A DNA stretch of 49,645 bases from SCUN01 sp964343975 (GTDB taxonomy: Bacteria; Acidobacteriota; Vicinamibacteria; Vicinamibacterales; SCN-69-37). A program made the position numbers and the translations under genes. The stretch spans positions 1 through 49,645 of the forward strand of contig CAYFLU010000005.1 in assembly GCA_964343975.1 (NCBI GenBank), read 5' to 3'. The notes under the pieces are model-generated. The model made no database searches. It saw nothing but the letters and a program-made list of their open reading frames with translations, and was not told the DNA's origin. This document shows, piece after piece, positions 25,219 to 33,284 of this stretch. Within the stretch, counting starts at the first letter, position 1, and each line of letters opens with the position of its first letter.

Positions 25219-27557
25219 CACCGATCCGCATTCTCGTGGTCGAAGACGAAGGCATCGTCGCAACCGACATCCAGCGGCAACTCGAGCGGTTGGGCTACGC
25301 CGTCTGCGGCGTGGCGTCGTCCGGTGAAGAGGCGGTGGACATCGCGACGGCCGCGCAGCCGAACCTCGTCGTGATGGACATTCACCTGGCCGGCGCCATG
25401 GACGGCATCGCGGCCGCCACGCTCCTCCGCCAGCGGTACGACATCCCGAGCGTGTTCCTCACGGCCTACGCGACTGACGATGTCGTGGAGCGCGCGAAGG
25501 ATGCGGCTCCGCTCGGCTATCTCATCAAGCCGTTCGATGAGCACAGCCTGCGGACGACGATCGAAATCGCGTTGCACAAGCATCAGCTCAACTCGCGCCT
25601 GCGCCAGAGCGAGGCGCGGTACCGCGCGGTGATCCAGTCGGCGCACGACGCGGTAATCACCGCGGACCACCATGGCGCGATCGTCGGCTGGAGCCCTGCG
25701 GCGGCGCAGATCTTCGGCTACAGCGAAGCCGAGGTCCTCGGCCAGCCGATCGGCCTGTTGATGCCACCGCCGTTCCGGGCCCTGCATGGGCCGGCGCTCG
25801 CGTCGGCGGATGACCGCGAGTCCACGTTCTCACGGGTACGCGAAGTGGATGCGGTACGGCGTGACGGATCCACGTTCCCGGCCGAGCTCACGCTCGCCCG
25901 CTGGGCGACCGACGAGGGGCACTTCGTCACCGCGTTCCTGAGGGATGTCACGCTGCGCAAACAGTCGGAGGCGACGCTCCGCCTGCAAGCGGCGGCGCTC
26001 AATGCCGCGGCCAACGCGATCGTGATCACCGACCGCGATGGCACGATCGAATGGGTGAATCCGGCCTTCACGCAGGCCACCGGCTACCCTGCGGCCGAAG
26101 CGATCGGCAAGAATCCGCGCGACCTCGTGAAGTCGGGCGTGCACCCGGCGGCGCTCTACGAAGAGATGTGGCACACGCTCACGGCCGGCCGCGTCTGGGT
26201 CGGCGAGCTGACCAATCGCCGCAAGGATGGCTCGCTCTACGTCGAGGAGCAAACGATCACGCCCGTGCCCGACGCCGACGGACACCTCACCCACTTCATC
26301 GGCGTGAAGCGCGACCTGACCGAACAGAAGCGCTTGCAGGAGCAGTTCCTGCAGGCGCAGAAGATGGAGGTCGTCGGCCGGCTCGCCGGCGGCATCGCGC
26401 ATGACTTCAACAACCTGCTGACGGTCATCAACGGCCGCACGGATCTCGCGCTCGAACTCCTTGCGCCGAACGACACGATCCGCGAGGAGTTCGAGGAGAT
26501 TCGCGAAGCCGGCGAACGGGCGGCGCGCCTGACGAAGCAACTGCTCGCCTTCAGCCGCAAGCATGTCGTGCAGCCGATGCCGCTCAACGTCAGTGCGGCC
26601 GTCTCCGGCGCGGCGCAGATGCTGCGGCGCCTGATCGGCGAAGACATCAATCTGTCGATCAACGCGCCGGGCGGCCCGGCGATCGACAACGTGATCGCCG
26701 ATCGCGGGCAATTCGAGCAGATCCTGCTCAATCTCGCGGTGAACGCCCGCGACGCGATGCCGACGGGCGGCCAGCTCACGATCGACGTGGCCAATGTCGA
26801 CCTCGACAGCGCGTTTGCGATCGCACATCCGGGTGTGAGCGCCGGCCCGCATGTGCGCCTCTCGGTCACCGACAGCGGGTGCGGCATGCCCCCCGACGTC
26901 CTCTCGCGCATCTTCGAACCGTTCTTCACGACAAAGGGCCACGGCGCCGGCACCGGCCTCGGTCTCGCCACCTTCCACAGCATCGTCACGCAGCATCACG
27001 GCGCGGTGACGGTTGAGAGCACGCCCGGGCAGGGCACGGCATTTCACGTGGTGCTCCCTCGCGTCGAGTTGCCAGCGGTCAATAAACGCGGGCACGACCA
27101 GCCGCTGCGCGGCACGGAGACGATTCTCGTGGCCGAAGACGAGCGCTCGCTCCGTGAGCTCACGGTGAAGATGCTGCGCTCGGTCGGCTACACGGCGATT
27201 CCAGCGGAGAACGGCCCGATTGCGCTCGCCGCCGCCCGGTCGTCCGACGCGCACATCGACGTGCTGCTGACCGACGTCGTGATGCCGGGCATGAGCGGTC
27301 CGGAACTGGCCGCCGCGCTCGAAAGCACGCATCCGCACGTCCGCGTGCTCTTCATGTCGGGCTACACCGACGACAAGCTGTCCCTGAAGCCGTCCGAGAC
27401 CAACCGGTTTCTGCCGAAACCGTTCACGCTCAGCGACCTCACGCGCGCCATCCGCAAGTTGCTCGCCGGAGCCGCCGAAGCCGCCGGCACACGGCGAACA
27501 TTGACGCGCCGCGCTTGGCGCGCGTACGCCGGTTCGGTACACTCTGACGATGGCTGA
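25215..27557 (+). CDS. Soluble hybrid histidine kinase: REC-PAS-PAS-HisKA-HATPase-REC
   Basis: The start is a GTG overlapping the upstream stop (GTGA), giving 780 residues with no membrane segment. Receiver 1 (residues 1-120) has VVEDEG, phospho-Asp 55 in VVMDIHL, and the Lys in LIKPFD. Two PAS domains cover about 131-375. The kinase H box is GGIAHDFNNLL (His about 396), and the ATPase has NLAVNARDAM, DSGCGMP and GTGLGL. Receiver 2 (about 636-755) has AEDERS, the Asp in LLTDVVMPG and Lys in FLPKPF. It probably takes phosphate from the preceding membrane kinase through receiver 1. The last 8 bases overlap the AmgK-like gene, and the promoter of that gene lies inside this one. Confidence 0.92.
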   Translation: MTPIRILVVEDEGIVATDIQRQLERLGYAVCGVASSGEEAVDIATAAQPNLVVMDIHLAGAMDGIAAATLLRQRYDIPSVFLTAYATDDVVERAKDAAPLGYLIKPFDEHSLRTTIEIALHKHQLNSRLRQSEARYRAVIQSAHDAVITADHHGAIVGWSPAAAQIFGYSEAEVLGQPIGLLMPPPFRALHGPALASADDRESTFSRVREVDAVRRDGSTFPAELTLARWATDEGHFVTAFLRDVTLRKQSEATLRLQAAALNAAANAIVITDRDGTIEWVNPAFTQATGYPAAEAIGKNPRDLVKSGVHPAALYEEMWHTLTAGRVWVGELTNRRKDGSLYVEEQTITPVPDADGHLTHFIGVKRDLTEQKRLQEQFLQAQKMEVVGRLAGGIAHDFNNLLTVINGRTDLALELLAPNDTIREEFEEIREAGERAARLTKQLLAFSRKHVVQPMPLNVSAAVSGAAQMLRRLIGEDINLSINAPGGPAIDNVIADRGQFEQILLNLAVNARDAMPTGGQLTIDVANVDLDSAFAIAHPGVSAGPHVRLSVTDSGCGMPPDVLSRIFEPFFTTKGHGAGTGLGLATFHSIVTQHHGAVTVESTPGQGTAFHVVLPRVELPAVNKRGHDQPLRGTETILVAEDERSLRELTVKMLRSVGYTAIPAENGPIALAAARSSDAHIDVLLTDVVMPGMSGPELAAALESTHPHVRVLFMSGYTDDKLSLKPSETNRFLPKPFTLSDLTRAIRKLLAGAAEAAGTRRTLTRRAWRAYAGSVHSDDG
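27515..27543 (+). promoter_or_regulatory. Promoter of the AmgK-like kinase gene, leaderless
   Basis: TTGGCG (27515-27520), a 17-base spacer and TACACT (27538-27543) form a good promoter inside the end of the preceding gene. The -10 box ends 6 bases before the ATG at 27550. Confidence 0.6.
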
Positions 27558-28545
27558 CGTCCCCTCGCAGGTCACCGAGTACCTCGCCCGCACGCATGTC
27601 GCGGCGCCGCGCATCGTGCCGCTCACCGGCGATGCGTCGGACCGGCGGTACTTCCGGATCATCCCGACGAGTGGCGCGCCGTTCGTCATCGGCCTCAACG
27701 CCCAGCCCTTCGACTACAACACGCTGCCGTTCGTGAATGTCGCAACGCTCCTCGCGGCGATGCCGGTGCCGATTCCGGCGATCCTCGGCCATGCCGGCGA
27801 CCTCGGCATCCTTGCGCTGCAGGACCTCGGCGACGTCACGCTGCAGGCCCACCTCGGCGCCGCGTCCCCGAAAGCGCACGCGGCCCTCTATCGGCAGGCC
27901 GTGTGGTTCATCCATACCCTGCAGCGGCGCGGCGCAGACCTGCGCGACGAGAAGTTCATCCCGTACACGATCGCGTTCGACGTCGAGAAGCTGATGTGGG
28001 AGATGGACTTCTTCATCAAGCACTTCCTCGAGGCCTATCGCGGCGTGCGATTTGCGCCGGCGGACCGCGAGGCGGTGCGCGCCGAACTCGGGCAGATGGT
28101 CACGGAACTGGCCGGTGAACCGCGCGTGCTGTGCCATCGCGACTATCACAGCCGGAACCTGATGATGCGCGGCGAGCAGTTGTTCATCATCGACTTCCAG
28201 GACGCGCGGATGGGGCCCGACACCTACGACCTCGCGTCGCTCCTGCGCGACTCCTACATGGACCTCACCGACGATGCGGTCGACGAGCTGTTGGCGTACT
28301 ACCTGGCGCTGCAGGGCCGGTCGCAGGACGCGGCCGCCTTCCGCGTGCGGTTCGACCTGATGGCGCTCCAGCGGAACATGAAGGCGCTCGGCACGTTCGG
28401 CTACCAGACGACGACGCGCCAGAATCCGGTGTACATCCAGTACATGCCGCGCACTCTGCGCTACGCCCGCGAGACGTTGGTCAAGTATCCGCGCTTCGCC
28501 CGGCTGCGCGGCCTCCTCGCCACGTACCTCGAGGAGTTCCGGTAG
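27550..28545 (+). CDS. AmgK-like anomeric sugar kinase (N-acetylmuramate/N-acetylglucosamine kinase family)
   Basis: The product is 331 residues with an aminoglycoside-phosphotransferase fold. The N-terminal LTGDASDRRYFRI and LALQDLGDVTLQAHL match the AmgK pattern. The catalytic loop is LCHRDYHSRNLM and the metal site IDFQDARMGPDTYDL. AmgK phosphorylates MurNAc or GlcNAc at the anomeric carbon, and MurU then makes UDP-MurNAc, bypassing de novo synthesis of UDP-MurNAc. A MurU-like gene lies upstream, separated by two kinases. The start overlaps the hybrid kinase stop, and asnS follows after nine bases. Family assignment is good; the substrate is inferred. Confidence 0.82.
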   Translation: MADVPSQVTEYLARTHVAAPRIVPLTGDASDRRYFRIIPTSGAPFVIGLNAQPFDYNTLPFVNVATLLAAMPVPIPAILGHAGDLGILALQDLGDVTLQAHLGAASPKAHAALYRQAVWFIHTLQRRGADLRDEKFIPYTIAFDVEKLMWEMDFFIKHFLEAYRGVRFAPADREAVRAELGQMVTELAGEPRVLCHRDYHSRNLMMRGEQLFIIDFQDARMGPDTYDLASLLRDSYMDLTDDAVDELLAYYLALQGRSQDAAAFRVRFDLMALQRNMKALGTFGYQTTTRQNPVYIQYMPRTLRYARETLVKYPRFARLRGLLATYLEEFR

Positions 28546-28548
28546 AAT
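28543..28548 (+). promoter_or_regulatory. -10 box of asnS containing the upstream stop codon
   Basis: TAGAAT begins with the TAG stop of the AmgK-like gene and ends 6 bases before the asnS ATG. No good -35 box is seen. A leaderless start is likely. Confidence 0.5.
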
Positions 28549-28554
28549 CAGCGG

Positions 28555-29847
28555 ATGCACGTCTACATCGAGGACATCGCCAAGTACGACGGCCAGACGG
28601 TCACCATCAAAGGCTGGCTGCATAACCGACGCTCGAGCGGCAAGCTGCACTTCCTGCAGGTCCGCGATGGCTCGGGCTTCATCCAGGCCGTGATGTCCAA
28701 GGCCGCCGTCGGTGACGAGGTGTTCACCAAGGCGGATCACCTGTCGCAGGAAAGCGCCATCGTCGTGCACGGCACGGTGAAGGCCGATACCCGCTCCAAG
28801 ACGGGGTACGAACTCGATTGCACCGGTCTGGAAGTGGTGAGCGAAGCGCACGACTTCCCCATCACGCCGAAAGAACACGGCGTCGACTTCCTGATGGACC
28901 GGCGCCACCTCTGGATCCGGTCCCAGCGCCAGCAGGCCATCCTGCGCATCCGCCACGAAGTGATCGACGCGGTGCGCGACTACTTCAACAGCCGCGGTTT
29001 CATCCTCGCCGACACGCCGATCTTCACACCGGCCGCCTGCGAAGGCACGACGACGCTCTTCCCGGTGCAGTATTTCGAAGAGAACACGGCCTACCTCACG
29101 CAGAGCGGCCAGCTCTACAACGAAGCCAACGCGATGGCCTTGGGCCGCACGTACTGCTTCGGGCCGACGTTCCGCGCCGAGAAGTCGAAGACCCGCCGGC
29201 ACCTCACCGAGTTCTGGATGGTCGAGCCGGAAATGGCCTACGCCGACCTGAACGACGTCATCGAGCTGGCGCAGGGCCTCGTGGTGTCGGTGATCGCGCG
29301 CGTGCTCGAGAAGCGCCAGCGCGAACTGCAGATCCTCGAGCGTGACACCACGAAGCTGGCCGCCATCAAGGCGCCGTTCGCGCGGATCACGTACGACGAC
29401 GCGGTGAAGCTCCTCAAGGAAAAGGGCCTGCCCTTCGAATGGGGCGGCGACTTCGGCAGCCCGGACGAAACGGCGTTGTCCGAGCACTTCAACGGCCCGG
29501 TGTGCGTCACGGGTTACCCGACGGCCATCAAGGCGTTCTACTTCAAGACCAAGGACGAGCGCCCGGAAGTGTCCGAGTCGGTCGACATCCTCGCGCCCGA
29601 AGGCTACGGCGAGATCATCGGCGGCGGCCAGCGTCTCGAAGACTACGACACGCTTCTGAAGCGCATCGAAGAGCACAACCTGCCGAAGGAAGCGTTCGAG
29701 TGGTATCTCGACCTGCGCCGCTACGGCGGCGTGCCGCACGGCGGCTTCGGCATGGGCATCGAGCGCGTCGTGAGCTGGATCTGCGGCCTCGATCACCTGC
29801 GTGAGGCCATCCCGTACCCGCGCATGCTGTATCGGCTCACTCCGTAG
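28555..29847 (+). CDS. asnS: Asparaginyl-tRNA synthetase
   Basis: The product is 430 residues, a class IIb aminoacyl-tRNA synthetase that charges tRNA-Asn. The N-terminal OB fold has VTIKGWLHNRRSSGKLHFLQ. The catalytic core shows LTQSGQLYNEANAMALG, motif 2 in FGPTFRAEKSKTRRHLTEFW with EPEMA, and motif 3 in GGFGMGIERVVSWI. The QLYNEA and EKSKTRRHLTEFW text is that of AsnRS rather than AspRS. Its presence suggests that at least part of Asn-tRNA is made directly. It is followed by a fold-back repeat. Confidence 0.95.
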   Translation: MHVYIEDIAKYDGQTVTIKGWLHNRRSSGKLHFLQVRDGSGFIQAVMSKAAVGDEVFTKADHLSQESAIVVHGTVKADTRSKTGYELDCTGLEVVSEAHDFPITPKEHGVDFLMDRRHLWIRSQRQQAILRIRHEVIDAVRDYFNSRGFILADTPIFTPAACEGTTTLFPVQYFEENTAYLTQSGQLYNEANAMALGRTYCFGPTFRAEKSKTRRHLTEFWMVEPEMAYADLNDVIELAQGLVVSVIARVLEKRQRELQILERDTTKLAAIKAPFARITYDDAVKLLKEKGLPFEWGGDFGSPDETALSEHFNGPVCVTGYPTAIKAFYFKTKDERPEVSESVDILAPEGYGEIIGGGQRLEDYDTLLKRIEEHNLPKEAFEWYLDLRRYGGVPHGGFGMGIERVVSWICGLDHLREAIPYPRMLYRLTP

Positions 29848-29851
29848 AGCC

Positions 29852-29975
29852 AACACGGAGGCACGGAGACACGGAGGAACCCCAATCTTGGGCAAACCTT
29901 CATGCACGCAGCCATGAGGGTTTCCCCAAATCCGGTTTGGATCTTCTCCGTGTCTCCATGCCTCCGTGGTAGGTT
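29852..29975. repeat. Fold-back repeat element (ACGGAGGCACGGAGA family)
   Basis: CACGGAGGCACGGAGACACGGAG at 29854-29876 is matched in reverse complement at 29946-29968 with 22 of 23 bases. An inner pair AAACCTTCATG / CATGAGGGTTT also folds. It fills the asnS-rimO gap and belongs to the same family as the array at 14357-14718. Confidence 0.88.
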
Positions 29976-29987
29976 TGTCTTGACCTC

Positions 29988-31397
29988 ATGAAGATCGGTT
30001 TTGTCTCCCTCGGCTGTCCGAAGAACCTCGTCGACGGCGAAGTGATGCTCGGCATGGCCCGCGACGCGGGTCATACGATCACCGCGGATGCCGACGATGC
30101 GGACGTGCTCGTCGTGAACACGTGCGCGTTCATCGACAACGCCAAGGAAGAATCGGTCGACGCCATTCTGGAAATGGCGCAGCTCAAGCGCGACGGCAAG
30201 GCGAAGAAGCTGATCGTGACCGGCTGCCTCGCCGAGCGCTACCGCGAGCAGCTCAAGAAGGAAATCCCCGAGATCGACGCGTGCCTCGGCACCGGCGACG
30301 TGCCCGAGATCGTCAACGCGATCAAAGGCAAGGCCACGCCGGTGCGGCTCTTCAAATCGAGAAAAGACGCCGAAGGCCACCGCGAACCCGGGACCGGGGA
30401 CCCGGGACCCGGGACGACGCCCGTTCACCCCGGCGCCGGCATCACCTATCTCTACGGCGCCGAGACGCCGCGCGTCCGGACGACGCCGAAGCACTTTGCC
30501 TACGTGAAGATCGCGGAAGGCTGCGACTACACGTGCGCGTTCTGCATCATCCCGACGCTGCGCGGCGAGTATCGCAGCCGCGACGTCGACTCGATCGTGC
30601 GTGAGGCCGAGCAGCTCGCAGCACAGGGCGTGAAGGAAGTGCTGCTGATCTCGCAGGACTCGAGCTTCTTCGGCATCGACCGGAAGGAGAAGGACGCGCT
30701 CGCAACGCTGCTCCGTCGGCTGAACGCGGTCGACGGCCTGTCGTGGATCCGCATCCTCTACCTCTACCCCACGACGATCACCGACGCCGTGCTCCATGCC
30801 GTGGCCGAGTGCGCGAAGGTCTGCAAGTACATCGACCTGCCGCTTCAGCACGCCTCGGCGGAGGTGCTGCGACGGATGCGCCGCCCGGGCAACCGCGAGA
30901 CCTACGACAAGCTGCTCGCCCGGATCCGCGCCACCGTGCCCGATGTCACGCTCCGGACGACGTTCATCGTCGGCTTCCCCGGCGAGACCGAACAGGACTT
31001 CGAGGCGCTGTGTGACTTCGTGAAGGCCACGGGCTTCGACCACGTGGGGGTATTCACGTACTCCCACGAAGAAGACACCCGCGCCTACGCCTTCGAGGAT
31101 GACGTCCCGGCCGAGGTGAAGGCGGATCGCCGGAACCGGCTGATGGCGCTCCAGAAGTCCTTGGTCGCCAAGAAGATGCGCGCGATGAAGGGCCGGACGG
31201 TGCGCGTGATGGTCGACGGCCCCTCCCCCGACATGCCGCTCGTGCTCCAGGGCCGGCTCGAAGGCCAGGCGCCCGACATCGACGCCGTCGTGTATCTCGA
31301 CGAGGGCGATCCCGAGGCCGTCCAGCCCGGCCAGATCGTGGAAGCCCGGGTCACCGGCGCCAAAGACTACGATCTGGTGGCGTCCCTTCTGATATAG
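29988..31397 (+). CDS. rimO: Ribosomal protein S12 methylthiotransferase RimO
   Basis: The product is 469 residues. The N-terminal UPF0004 domain carries the auxiliary-cluster cysteines in SLGCPKN, NTCAFID and TGCLAER. The radical SAM motif is EGCDYTCAFCIIP, and a C-terminal TRAM domain ends with ARVTGAKDYDLVASLL. It adds a methylthio group to the conserved aspartate of S12 with two SAM and two iron-sulfur clusters. The linker between the first two domains contains a Gly/Pro-rich insert (REPGTGDPGPGTTP, about residues 133-146) encoded by CCCGGGACC repeats. The insert is in frame and probably tolerated. The stop codon overlaps the -10 box of the rimP operon. Confidence 0.95.
   Translation: MKIGFVSLGCPKNLVDGEVMLGMARDAGHTITADADDADVLVVNTCAFIDNAKEESVDAILEMAQLKRDGKAKKLIVTGCLAERYREQLKKEIPEIDACLGTGDVPEIVNAIKGKATPVRLFKSRKDAEGHREPGTGDPGPGTTPVHPGAGITYLYGAETPRVRTTPKHFAYVKIAEGCDYTCAFCIIPTLRGEYRSRDVDSIVREAEQLAAQGVKEVLLISQDSSFFGIDRKEKDALATLLRRLNAVDGLSWIRILYLYPTTITDAVLHAVAECAKVCKYIDLPLQHASAEVLRRMRRPGNRETYDKLLARIRATVPDVTLRTTFIVGFPGETEQDFEALCDFVKATGFDHVGVFTYSHEEDTRAYAFEDDVPAEVKADRRNRLMALQKSLVAKKMRAMKGRTVRVMVDGPSPDMPLVLQGRLEGQAPDIDAVVYLDEGDPEAVQPGQIVEARVTGAKDYDLVASLLI
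30387..30415 (+). repeat. CCCGGGACC microrepeat inside rimO
   Basis: Overlapping CCCGGGACC/GGGGACC units form about 29 bases within the domain linker of rimO. The unit is the arm of the palindrome at 3649-3670. The frame is kept. Confidence 0.7.
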
Positions 31398-31398
31398 T
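31393..31398 (+). promoter_or_regulatory. Possible -10 box of the rimP-nusA-infB operon
   Basis: TATAGT overlaps the rimO stop codon. No strong -35 is visible. A leader of about 80 bases with a hairpin follows. Confidence 0.45.
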
Positions 31399-31438
31399 TA
31401 ACGTCGTTAGCAAGGCACTGAACGGGAAGTGAGTGGAT

Positions 31439-31466
31439 AGTGGGCCCGTGCCCACTTTTTGTTTTT
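31439..31466 (+). promoter_or_regulatory. rimP leader hairpin followed by a T-rich run
   Basis: AGTGGGC (31439-31445), loop CCGT and GCCCACT (31450-31456) are followed by TTTTGTTTTTT. This has the form of an intrinsic terminator/attenuator placed 17 bases before the rimP start. Similar hairpins precede rimP in many bacteria, where NusA feedback on the operon is known or suspected. The regulatory role here is inference. Confidence 0.75.
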
Positions 31467-31482
31467 TAGGGGCCTGTTTTTC

Positions 31483-31995
31483 GTGACTTCCGCGCGCGAC
31501 ACGGCAATGGATGAACTCCGGGCGATGGCGGCCCGCGTGGCGGCAAGCTATGGCCTCGAGGTCTTCGACCTCTCTTTTCGGCGCGAGTCGAGTGGCTGGG
31601 TGCTGCGATTGATGCTCGATCGCGTGGTCCCCGGTGCGCCGGAGGCCGAAGGGGTCGGCATCGAAGATTGCCAGCGGGTGTCGAAAGACCTGAGTGCCCT
31701 GCTGGATGTGGAAGACGAACGGTTCGGGCCCGTGCTGGGCCAGAAATATACCCTCGAGGTCTCGTCACCGGGCCTCGACCGGCCGCTCCGGCTCGAGCGC
31801 GGCGCAGAGGACTTCCGCCGCTTCGAAGGACGGTTGGCGAAGGTGGTGACGCGGGAACCGGTGAACGGCCAGTCGGCGTTTGCCGGCCGGCTCGCGGGGA
31901 TCGAGAACGGCCAAGTGCTGATGGTCGAGGGCAAGCGTACGCATCGCGTGCCGCTCACGGTGATCAGCCGGGCCAAACTGGACGTGGAGTTCTAA
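31483..31995 (+). CDS. rimP: Ribosome maturation factor RimP
   Basis: The product is 170 residues from the GTG at 31483, preceded by AGGGG ten bases upstream. A TTG at 31459 lies in the leader T run and an ATG at 31507 would shorten the N-terminal helix. The core ASYGLEVFDLSFRRES and the pattern GVGIEDCQRVSKDLSALLD, YTLEVSSPGLDRPL are diagnostic. RimP assists 30S subunit assembly. It is the first gene of the nusA-infB operon and ends three bases before nusA. Confidence 0.92.
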   Translation: MTSARDTAMDELRAMAARVAASYGLEVFDLSFRRESSGWVLRLMLDRVVPGAPEAEGVGIEDCQRVSKDLSALLDVEDERFGPVLGQKYTLEVSSPGLDRPLRLERGAEDFRRFEGRLAKVVTREPVNGQSAFAGRLAGIENGQVLMVEGKRTHRVPLTVISRAKLDVEF

Positions 31996-31998
31996 CCA

Positions 31999-33276
31999 AT
32001 GGCAACCGAACTGCAGCAGATGATCGACGTGGTGGCGAAGGACAAGGGCATCGACCCGTCCATCGTGATTGGCGCCATCGAGGACGCCTACCTCGCGGCG
32101 GCGCGCAAGGTCTTCAAGACCGACGAAGACATGCGCACGCGCTTCAACACGGACACGGGCCAGGTCGAGCTCTACGCCGTCAAGCAGATCACCGAGGAAG
32201 TGACCGAGCCGGGCAAGCAGATCTCGCTCGCCGAAGCGCAGCAGCTCTACGGTGAGGAAGCCGAAGCGGGAATGGAAATCGAGTTCCCGAAGGAAACCGA
32301 GCGACTCGGCCGCATCGCGGCGCAGACGGCCAAGCAGGTCATCGCGCAGCGCGTGCGTGAAGCCGAGCGCGAGAAGATCCACGGCGAATACAGCGAGCGC
32401 GTCGGCGAAGTGGTCAACGCCCTCGTCAAGCGGTTCGAGAGCGGCGACATCATCGTGGAAATCGGCCGCATCGAAGCGCAGATCCCCCGCCGCGAGCAGT
32501 CGCGCGCCGAGAACTACGCGATCGGCGACCGCGTGCGCGCCGTGATCAAGGGCGTCAGCAAGAACGCGAAGGGCCCGCAGGTCATCCTCTCCCGCACCGA
32601 TCCGGCATTGCTCGTGAAGCTGTTCGAGCAGGAAGTGCCCGAAATCTACGACGGCAGCGTGCAGATCCGCGGCGCGGTGCGTGAAGCGGGCGACCGCGCG
32701 AAGGTCGCGGTGTATTCGCGCGACCGCGACATCGATCCGGTCGGCGCGTGCGTCGGCATGCGCGGCACGCGCGTGCAGGCGATCATCCGCGAACTGCGCG
32801 GCGAGAAGATCGACATCGTCGAGTGGTCGGAGGATGCGGTCACCTACGTGACGAAGGCGCTCTCCCCCGCCAAGGTGCAGCGCGTGTCGATCGTCGACGA
32901 AGCGGAGCACGTGATGGAAGTGATGGTCGAAGACCGCCAGCTCTCGCTCGCGATCGGCAAGAAGGGCCAGAACGTCCGGCTCGCTGCGAAGCTCACGGGC
33001 TGGAAGATCGACATCAAGAGCGACGAAGAGAAGCGCAAGGAAGTCGAAGCGCAGCTCGAGGGCCTCAACTTCGGCTCGGCGGAAGAAGCCGCGCCGGTGT
33101 TGACGCTGCCCGACATCCACGACGAAGTCGTGGGCGCGCTGCGTCAGGCCGGGTACCAGACGGCCGGCCAGATCCTCGACGCAGGCGCCGATGCGCTCCT
33201 GCAGATCGAGGGCTTTGATCAGGAAACGGCTGACGCGGTGCTCGCGTCGGCTCAGCAGGTGCAGCAAGGCAACTAG
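31999..33276 (+). CDS. nusA: Transcription termination/antitermination factor NusA
   Basis: The product is 425 residues. The N-terminal RNA-polymerase-binding domain (to about 125) is followed by S1 (about 130-200) and two KH domains with DPVGACVGMRGTRVQAI and LAIGKKGQNVRLAAKLTGW. A C-terminal helix-hairpin-helix-like region (QAGYQTAGQILDAG, IEGFDQETADAVL) is shorter than the two acidic repeats of E. coli NusA. NusA controls pausing, termination and transcription-translation coupling. It starts directly after rimP, with GGAG in the end of that gene as the likely ribosome binding site. Confidence 0.96.
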   Translation: MATELQQMIDVVAKDKGIDPSIVIGAIEDAYLAAARKVFKTDEDMRTRFNTDTGQVELYAVKQITEEVTEPGKQISLAEAQQLYGEEAEAGMEIEFPKETERLGRIAAQTAKQVIAQRVREAEREKIHGEYSERVGEVVNALVKRFESGDIIVEIGRIEAQIPRREQSRAENYAIGDRVRAVIKGVSKNAKGPQVILSRTDPALLVKLFEQEVPEIYDGSVQIRGAVREAGDRAKVAVYSRDRDIDPVGACVGMRGTRVQAIIRELRGEKIDIVEWSEDAVTYVTKALSPAKVQRVSIVDEAEHVMEVMVEDRQLSLAIGKKGQNVRLAAKLTGWKIDIKSDEEKRKEVEAQLEGLNFGSAEEAAPVLTLPDIHDEVVGALRQAGYQTAGQILDAGADALLQIEGFDQETADAVLASAQQVQQGN

Positions 33277-33284
33277 GAGTTCAC

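Noticed and set aside
22699..25263. Long antisense ORF across the membrane kinase gene
   Set aside because: Shadow of a kinase with intact PAS, GAF and ATPase motifs.
31765..33267. Antisense ORF of 500 codons across rimP and nusA
   Set aside because: Shadow of conserved nusA; no domain seen.
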